From Naasia lichenicola (GTDB lineage Bacteria; Actinomycetota; Actinomycetes; Actinomycetales; Microbacteriaceae), in contig NZ_SSSM01000001.1 of the NCBI RefSeq assembly GCF_004801885.1, positions 744,001-808,000 on the forward strand: a stretch of 64,000 nt of DNA, given 5' to 3'. Below the pieces are notes generated by a model. That model was not told the DNA's origin, did no database searches, and saw only the letters and a program-made list of their open reading frames with translations. The position numbers were made by a program, and so were the translations under genes. Within the stretch, counting starts at the first letter, position 1. The number at the start of each line of letters is the position of its first letter. Below are positions 58,118 to 64,000 of the stretch, piece after piece.

Positions 58118-58459
58118 TCAGGCGAGGGCCTGGGCGACCCTTCTGACCTCGGCCTTGCGGCCCGCGCGCAGGGCATCGACCGGCGTCGCGCCGCCCAGGC
58201 TGTCCTCCGCGGAGAGCAGCCAGTCGACCGCCTCATCGTCGGAGAAGCCGTTGTCGCCGAGCAGGATGATCGTGCCCCGCAGGTCCTGGAGGGGCCCCTC
58301 GTCGTCGAGGAACTCCACAGGAACGCGGAGCACCCCGTCGATGCGGAGACCGATCAGATGTCGTTCCTCGAGCAGCCGACGGACTTTGCCGATCGGAAGG
58401 GAGAATCTCTCGGCGAGGTCGGGAAGGGTGACCCATTCGCGGTCTTTGGGCGAACTCAC
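58118..58459 (-). CDS. Rv2175c-family DNA-binding protein
   Basis: 113 aa, GTG 58459. A winged helix-turn-helix at the N-terminus (WVTLPDLAERFSLPIGKVRR) and a small C-terminal domain (LRGTIILLGDNGFSDDEAVD) match mycobacterial Rv2175c. In M. tuberculosis that protein is a substrate of the kinase PknL, and phosphorylation stops its DNA binding. Here the kinase gene is divergent, 130 bp away, the same arrangement. Threonines in the first residues of the mycobacterial protein are not obviously conserved. Confidence 0.88.
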   Translation of the reverse strand: MSSPKDREWVTLPDLAERFSLPIGKVRRLLEERHLIGLRIDGVLRVPVEFLDDEGPLQDLRGTIILLGDNGFSDDEAVDWLLSAEDSLGGATPVDALRAGRKAEVRRVAQALA

Positions 58460-58577
58460 GCCACAACAATGCCATGAACCGGGAACTCTCGATGCATCCG
58501 CGTGCCTGACCACCCCCATACGGGCTGCCGGGCATCTCAACGCGGCGTGCCGGGGGTCGGTGTCCGAGGGGGCTTCG

Positions 58578-58583
58578 TACACT
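58578..58583 (+). promoter_or_regulatory. -10 hexamer TACACT, leaderless PASTA kinase gene
   Basis: TACACT ends 6 nt before the GTG at 58590; there is no ribosome-binding site upstream. Confidence 0.6.
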
Positions 58584-58589
58584 CATCAG

Positions 58590-60542
<1,953 letters not shown>

Positions 60543-60545
60543 TCC

Positions 60546-60638
60546 CCGAGGGCCTCGATACGGGCGTGAACGCCCTACCCGACCACCGAGTATCCGAGGG
60601 CCTCGATACGGGCGTGAACGCCCTACTCGACCACCGAA
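60546..60638 (-). repeat. Tandem pair of REP-like elements
   Basis: Two 45-bp units (60546-60590 and 60594-60638, period 48) each read CCGAGGGCCTCGATACGGGC, GTGAACGCCC, then TACCCGACCACC or TACTCGACCACC. They match the elements at 30011-30256. The GGGCGTGAACGCCC core is palindromic. Located between the convergent pknL and aroG stops. Confidence 0.75.
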
Positions 60639-60660
60639 GGATCCGCCGTGCGGAGCGGGG

Positions 60661-62028
60661 TCAGGCGGAGAGCTCCTCGGCGACCAGGAAGGCGAGCTCG
60701 AGGCTCTGCATGTGATTGAGCCGCGGGTCGCAGAGGCTCTCGTAGCGCGTCGCGAGGGTCGCCTCGTCGATGTGCTCCGATCCGCCGAGGCACTCGGTGA
60801 CATCGTCGCCGGTGAGCTCCACGTGCAGCCCGCCCGGGTGGGTGCCGACCGCGCGATGCGCCTCGAAGAAGCCCTTGACCTCGTCGACGATGTCGTCGAA
60901 GCGCCGGGTCTTGTAGCCCGTCGGCGTGGTGACGCCGTTGCCATGCATCGGATCGGTGATCCAAAGCGGGGTCGCGTCGAGCGTCTTGACATGCTCGAGC
61001 AGCGGCGGCAACGCGTCGCGCACCTTGCCCGCGCCCATCCGGGCGATGAAGGTCAGGCGACCCGGCTCGCGGTCGGGGTCGAGCTTGTCGATGAGCCGCT
61101 CCATCGTCTCGGGCGTCGTCGATGGGCCGAGCTTGACTCCGATGGGGTTGCGGATGCGGGAGAAGAAGTCGACGTGCGCGCCATCGAGATCGCGGGTGCG
61201 CTCGCCGATCCAGAGGAAGTGCGCCGACGTGTCGACCGGGGTCCCGTTGCGTGAGTCGATCCGGGTCATCGGACGCTCGTAGTCCATCAGCAGGCCCTCG
61301 TGCGCGGTGTAGAACTCCACGCGCTTCAGCTCGTCGAAGTCGGCACCGGCCGCCTCCATGAAGCGGATGGCGCGGTCGATGTCGCGGGCGAGACCCTCGT
61401 AGCGGGCATTGGCGGGATTGGCGGCGAAGCCCTTGTTCCAGCTGTGCACCTCCTTGAGGCTCGCGAATCCGCCCTGGGTGAAGGCGCGGACGAGATTGAG
61501 GGTGCTGGCCGCCGTGTGGTAGCCCTTGACCAGCCGGCCGGGGTCGGCGGCGCGCGACTCCGGGGTGAAGTCGTAGCCGTTGACGTGATCCCCGCGGTAG
61601 GCGGGGAGGGTGATCTCGCCCCGGGTCTCCGTGTTCGAGGAGCGGGGCTTGGCGAACTGGCCGGCCATCCGCCCCATCTTCACCACGGGCACCGAGGCGC
61701 CGTAGGTCAGCACCACGGCCATCTGCAGGATGGTCTTCACCCGCTCGCGGATCTGGGCAGCTGTCGCGCCGGCGAAGGTCTCGGCGCAGTCGCCGCCCTG
61801 CAGCACGAACGCCTGCCCTGCGGCCGCTGCGGCGAGCCGGTTGCGCAGCTGATCGGCCTCACCGGCGAAGATCAGCGGCGGCAGGACGGAGAGCTCCTCC
61901 GATGCGGCGGCCAGCGCGGTGCCGTCGCCCCAGTCGGGCTGCTGCTTGATGGGGAGCGTCCGCCAGTGGTCGAGTCCGGCGAGGACCTCGGGGCTGGCTG
62001 AGACGATCGATTCGGTGGGCTGGGCCAC
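60661..62028 (-). CDS. aroG: 3-deoxy-7-phosphoheptulonate (DAHP) synthase, class II
   Basis: 455 aa, GTG 62028. First step of the shikimate pathway, joining PEP and erythrose 4-phosphate. Class II (plant/actinobacterial) features: VLQGGDCAETFAGATA with the metal-binding cysteine, GQFAKPRSSNTETRGE with PEP-binding residues, WIGERTRDLDGAHVDFFSRI, IGVKLGPSTTPE and DPMHGNGVTTPTGYKTR with a metal histidine. Full length. Downstream in the same direction relative to plsC. Confidence 0.96.
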   Translation of the reverse strand: MAQPTESIVSASPEVLAGLDHWRTLPIKQQPDWGDGTALAAASEELSVLPPLIFAGEADQLRNRLAAAAAGQAFVLQGGDCAETFAGATAAQIRERVKTILQMAVVLTYGASVPVVKMGRMAGQFAKPRSSNTETRGEITLPAYRGDHVNGYDFTPESRAADPGRLVKGYHTAASTLNLVRAFTQGGFASLKEVHSWNKGFAANPANARYEGLARDIDRAIRFMEAAGADFDELKRVEFYTAHEGLLMDYERPMTRIDSRNGTPVDTSAHFLWIGERTRDLDGAHVDFFSRIRNPIGVKLGPSTTPETMERLIDKLDPDREPGRLTFIARMGAGKVRDALPPLLEHVKTLDATPLWITDPMHGNGVTTPTGYKTRRFDDIVDEVKGFFEAHRAVGTHPGGLHVELTGDDVTECLGGSEHIDEATLATRYESLCDPRLNHMQSLELAFLVAEELSA

Positions 62029-62128
62029 GGTGGTCCTAACGGTGGGACCCGGTGTCGGGTCCTGACGGATGGTGCTGACCGGAGATCGCGTCAGCGGGTG
62101 CTCTTTGAGCCTGGATCGGGGTGCTGCG

Positions 62129-62875
62129 TCAGCGAGCGGTCGGTCCGCTGGAGGAGGCGGCCTTCGTGGCCGCCGCTCCCTTCGCCGTCGCGCCCTTCGG
62201 CGTCCCCTTCACAGAAGAGGCGTAGACGTCCACGTATTCCTGGCCGCTCAGCTTGGCGAGCTCGTACATGATCTCGTCGGTGATGGAGCGGAGGATGAAG
62301 CGGTCGCCCTCGAGCCCGGCGAAGCGTGAGAAATCTAGTGGCTTGCCGATGACCATGCCAACCCGGCGGACCTTGGGGATCTTGCTGCCGACGGGCATGG
62401 CCTTCTCCGTGTCCATCATCGCGACGGGGATCACGGGCACCTGGCCCTCGAGGATCATCCGCGCGACGCCGGTGCGACCGCGATACAGCTTGCCGTCGCC
62501 GGAGCGCGTCCCCTCGGGATAGATGCCGAGCAGCTCGCCGCGCGCGAGCACCGCGAGCCCTGTGTCGAGAGCCGCCTCGGAGGCCCGGCCGCCGGAGCGG
62601 TCGATGGGCAGCTGCCCGGTGCCGAGCATGAAGGTGCGGATCGCCCAGCCCTTGATCCCCTTGCCCGTGAAGTACTCGGACTTCGCGAGGAAGGAGATCC
62701 GACGCTTGAGCTCGAGCGGCAGGACGATCGAGTCCATGAAGGAGAGGTGATTGCTCGCGAGGATCGCGGCGCCCTTCTTGGGCACGTTCTCCTGGCCGAC
62801 CACCCACGCGTTGAACGTCCGCTTGACGAACGGCCCGACGAGGATGTTCTTCAGCACCCAGTAGAAGACCAGCAT
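62129..62875 (-). CDS. 1-acylglycerol-3-phosphate O-acyltransferase family protein
   Basis: 248 aa, ATG 62875 with a leaderless-type -10 box. PlsC-like acyltransferase of the membrane: the NHxxxxD motif SNHLSFMDS (H43, D48), the acceptor-site GIYPEGTRS (E121, R124) and VPVIPVAMM. It transfers an acyl chain to a lysophospholipid or related acceptor. The last 30 residues are an Ala/Lys/Gly/Thr-rich tail (KGTPKGATAKGAAATKAASS). Gene order acyltransferase-glucokinase next to aroG is shared with other actinobacteria from memory. Confidence 0.9.
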   Translation of the reverse strand: MLVFYWVLKNILVGPFVKRTFNAWVVGQENVPKKGAAILASNHLSFMDSIVLPLELKRRISFLAKSEYFTGKGIKGWAIRTFMLGTGQLPIDRSGGRASEAALDTGLAVLARGELLGIYPEGTRSGDGKLYRGRTGVARMILEGQVPVIPVAMMDTEKAMPVGSKIPKVRRVGMVIGKPLDFSRFAGLEGDRFILRSITDEIMYELAKLSGQEYVDVYASSVKGTPKGATAKGAAATKAASSSGPTAR

Positions 62876-62881
62876 CGCGCC

Positions 62882-62887
62882 AGCCTA
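62882..62887 (-). promoter_or_regulatory. -10 hexamer TAGGCT, leaderless acyltransferase gene
   Basis: TAGGCT on the minus strand ends 6 nt before the ATG at 62875, in the 53-bp gap after the glucokinase stop. Confidence 0.55.
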
Positions 62888-62928
62888 CGGGAGCGCGCAC
62901 TCCGAGGGGTGGCTCGGAGCGGTGCGGG

Positions 62929-63912
62929 TCAGAGGACCTGGCCGCCCGAGTAGGCGTCGGGGTCGCCCGGCACGGTGAAGTGGGCGCGGGCGAGGTCGGC
63001 GGCGCCCACCACGCCGGCGTCGTTGACGAGCTCCGCGATCCGGAACTCGGGCTCGGGGTGATAGCCGCGCGCCGGCAGCACGTTGAGATAGGCGGCGCGG
63101 ATGGGGTCGAGCAGCAGGTCGCCGGCCTGCGCGACACCTCCGCCGAAGACGAACACCTGAGGGTCGAGCACGGCGGCGAGACTGGCGCACGCCTCTCCGA
63201 GCCAACCGCCGAGCGTCCGCAGCGCGGCGAGGGCTCCCGGATCGCCCTCCTGGATGAGGGCGCTGACGGCGGATCCCGTGAGCACCTCGTCCCGCTCGCG
63301 GGCGGCAGCGAGGCCCAGTCCGATCCCGCCGGCGTCGGCGATCTCGCCCGCCATCCGCAGCAGTGCCCGGCCGGAGCCGTACTGCTCGATGCAGCCGTGC
63401 GCGCCGCAGCCGCAGGGCAGTCCGCCGGGCACGACGCGCATGTGACCGAGCTCGGCCGCGGCGCCGAACCCTCCGCGGAACAGGCGGTCCTGGTGCACGA
63501 TCGCTCCGCCCACCCCGGTGCCGATGGTGAGCATGACCATGTCGCTCGAGAGGCGGCCTGCGCCGAACCGGAACTCAGCCCATCCGGCGGCGTTCGCGTC
63601 GTTCTCGATGATGATCGGCAGGTGCAGGCGCGCTTCGAGCTTCTCGCGGAAGGGCTCGTGCCGCCAGGCGATGTTCGGTGCGTAGTAGACGAGCGACTGG
63701 CTCGCGTCGATGAAGCCGGCGGCTGCGACTCCCACGGCGGCGATCTGCCGGTCGGCGCTCAGCCGCTGCACCATCGCGACCACGGCATCCTCGAGCAGCG
63801 CGCTGTCTCCCGCGGGAGTCGGCACGCGGTCCTCCATCAGGATGGCCCCGAGCTCATCGACGACTGCTCCGGCGATCTTCGTTCCGCCGATATCGATCCC
63901 GATCGCTTGCAC
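62929..63912 (-). CDS. glk: ROK-family glucokinase
   Basis: 327 aa, GTG 63912. ATP-type sugar kinase: phosphate loop GIDIGGTKIAGAVVD (5-19), the catalytic aspartate in IIENDANAAGWAEF, IGTGVGGAIV, GHMRVVPGG and the zinc-binding ROK cysteine cluster CGCGAHGCIEQYGSG. No polyphosphate-specific motif was judged visible, so ATP is the assumed donor. Glucose 6-phosphate is made in the cytoplasm. No sugar transporter is adjacent. Confidence 0.93.
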   Translation of the reverse strand: MQAIGIDIGGTKIAGAVVDELGAILMEDRVPTPAGDSALLEDAVVAMVQRLSADRQIAAVGVAAAGFIDASQSLVYYAPNIAWRHEPFREKLEARLHLPIIIENDANAAGWAEFRFGAGRLSSDMVMLTIGTGVGGAIVHQDRLFRGGFGAAAELGHMRVVPGGLPCGCGAHGCIEQYGSGRALLRMAGEIADAGGIGLGLAAARERDEVLTGSAVSALIQEGDPGALAALRTLGGWLGEACASLAAVLDPQVFVFGGGVAQAGDLLLDPIRAAYLNVLPARGYHPEPEFRIAELVNDAGVVGAADLARAHFTVPGDPDAYSGGQVL

Positions 63913-63918
63913 GCGACG

Positions 63919-63924
63919 AGCCTA
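63919..63924 (-). promoter_or_regulatory. -10 hexamer TAGGCT, leaderless glk
   Basis: TAGGCT on the minus strand ends 6 nt before the glk GTG. The remaining 63925-64000 contains a TAGACT (63987-63992) on the plus strand that may serve a gene beyond the window. Confidence 0.55.
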
Positions 63925-64000
63925 ACCTCCTGATGGGCGCTGAGAATGCTTCCTGCGCCCTCCGGACGCGAGGGATGCTCGCACGGTAGACTCGGTGCAC

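Noticed and set aside
60546-60638. Two 45-bp direct repeats considered as a mini CRISPR array
   Set aside because: Only two units with a 3-bp separation, no spacers and no cas genes; the same element occurs inverted elsewhere, so it is a REP-like repeat.

Overview
The window is a continuous piece of a high-G+C actinobacterial chromosome, most likely from the family Microbacteriaceae. The evidence is a division and cell-wall (dcw) cluster with wag31, sepF and a PASTA kinase but no ftsA, an actinobacterial cytochrome bc1-aa3 gene set (diheme QcrC, three-helix QcrA, small subunit IV CtaF), class II DAHP synthase, a Rv2175c-type regulator, and a MurE whose diamino-acid motif is not the diaminopimelate type. 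Genus cannot be fixed from sequence alone. No rRNA, tRNA or CRISPR array was seen.

Layout. 1-6250: the 3' end of an acyl-CoA ligase gene, then a glycerol/dihydroxyacetone block (dhaK-dhaL-dhaM on the minus strand, divergent from glpF and glpK). 6278-7354: an AbiEi/DUF559-type gene bracketed by two copies of a 56-bp palindrome. 7364-19180: trpD, then aerobic respiration (ctaE-qcrC-qcrA-qcrB, nudix gene; ctaC-ctaD-ctaF on the other strand) interrupted by a serine-hydrolase-like lipoprotein that has lost its catalytic residues and by a DUF4345 membrane protein; erpA follows. 19328-20755: M20 dipeptidase. 20769 to about 25690: an island of visibly lower G+C holding a stand-alone SIR2-domain protein, a SHOCT-domain protein and several unrecognised genes. 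25712-34000: DUF3043 protein, pyrD, nrdR, hisD, a flavin reductase, and dnaE. 34020-56000: a nearly unbroken minus-strand division/wall region: mraZ, rsmH, ftsL, ftsI, murE, murF, mraY, murD, ftsW, murG, murC, ftsQ, ftsZ, yggS, sepF, yggT, wag31, lspA, rluA. 56285-64000: DUF3040 protein, polyprenyl diphosphate synthase, Rv2175c-like protein, PASTA kinase, aroG, an acyltransferase and a ROK glucokinase.

How it works together. GlpF/GlpK take up and phosphorylate glycerol while DhaKLM phosphorylates dihydroxyacetone at the expense of PEP through a DhaM-HPr fusion. The qcr/cta genes form the bc1-aa3 supercomplex. The dcw genes make lipid II and the septal machinery; many adjacent genes overlap by 4 bp (ATGA or GTGA), which implies translational coupling. 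Several genes carry a -10 hexamer 6-7 bp in front of the start codon, so leaderless transcription is probably common.

Most noteworthy: the palindrome-bracketed DUF559 gene, the SIR2/SHOCT island, the symmetric array of four ATGTGCACG-type half-sites upstream of ftsZ, the catalytically dead beta-lactamase-fold lipoprotein, the very long N-terminal region of FtsQ, and the altered MurE motif.
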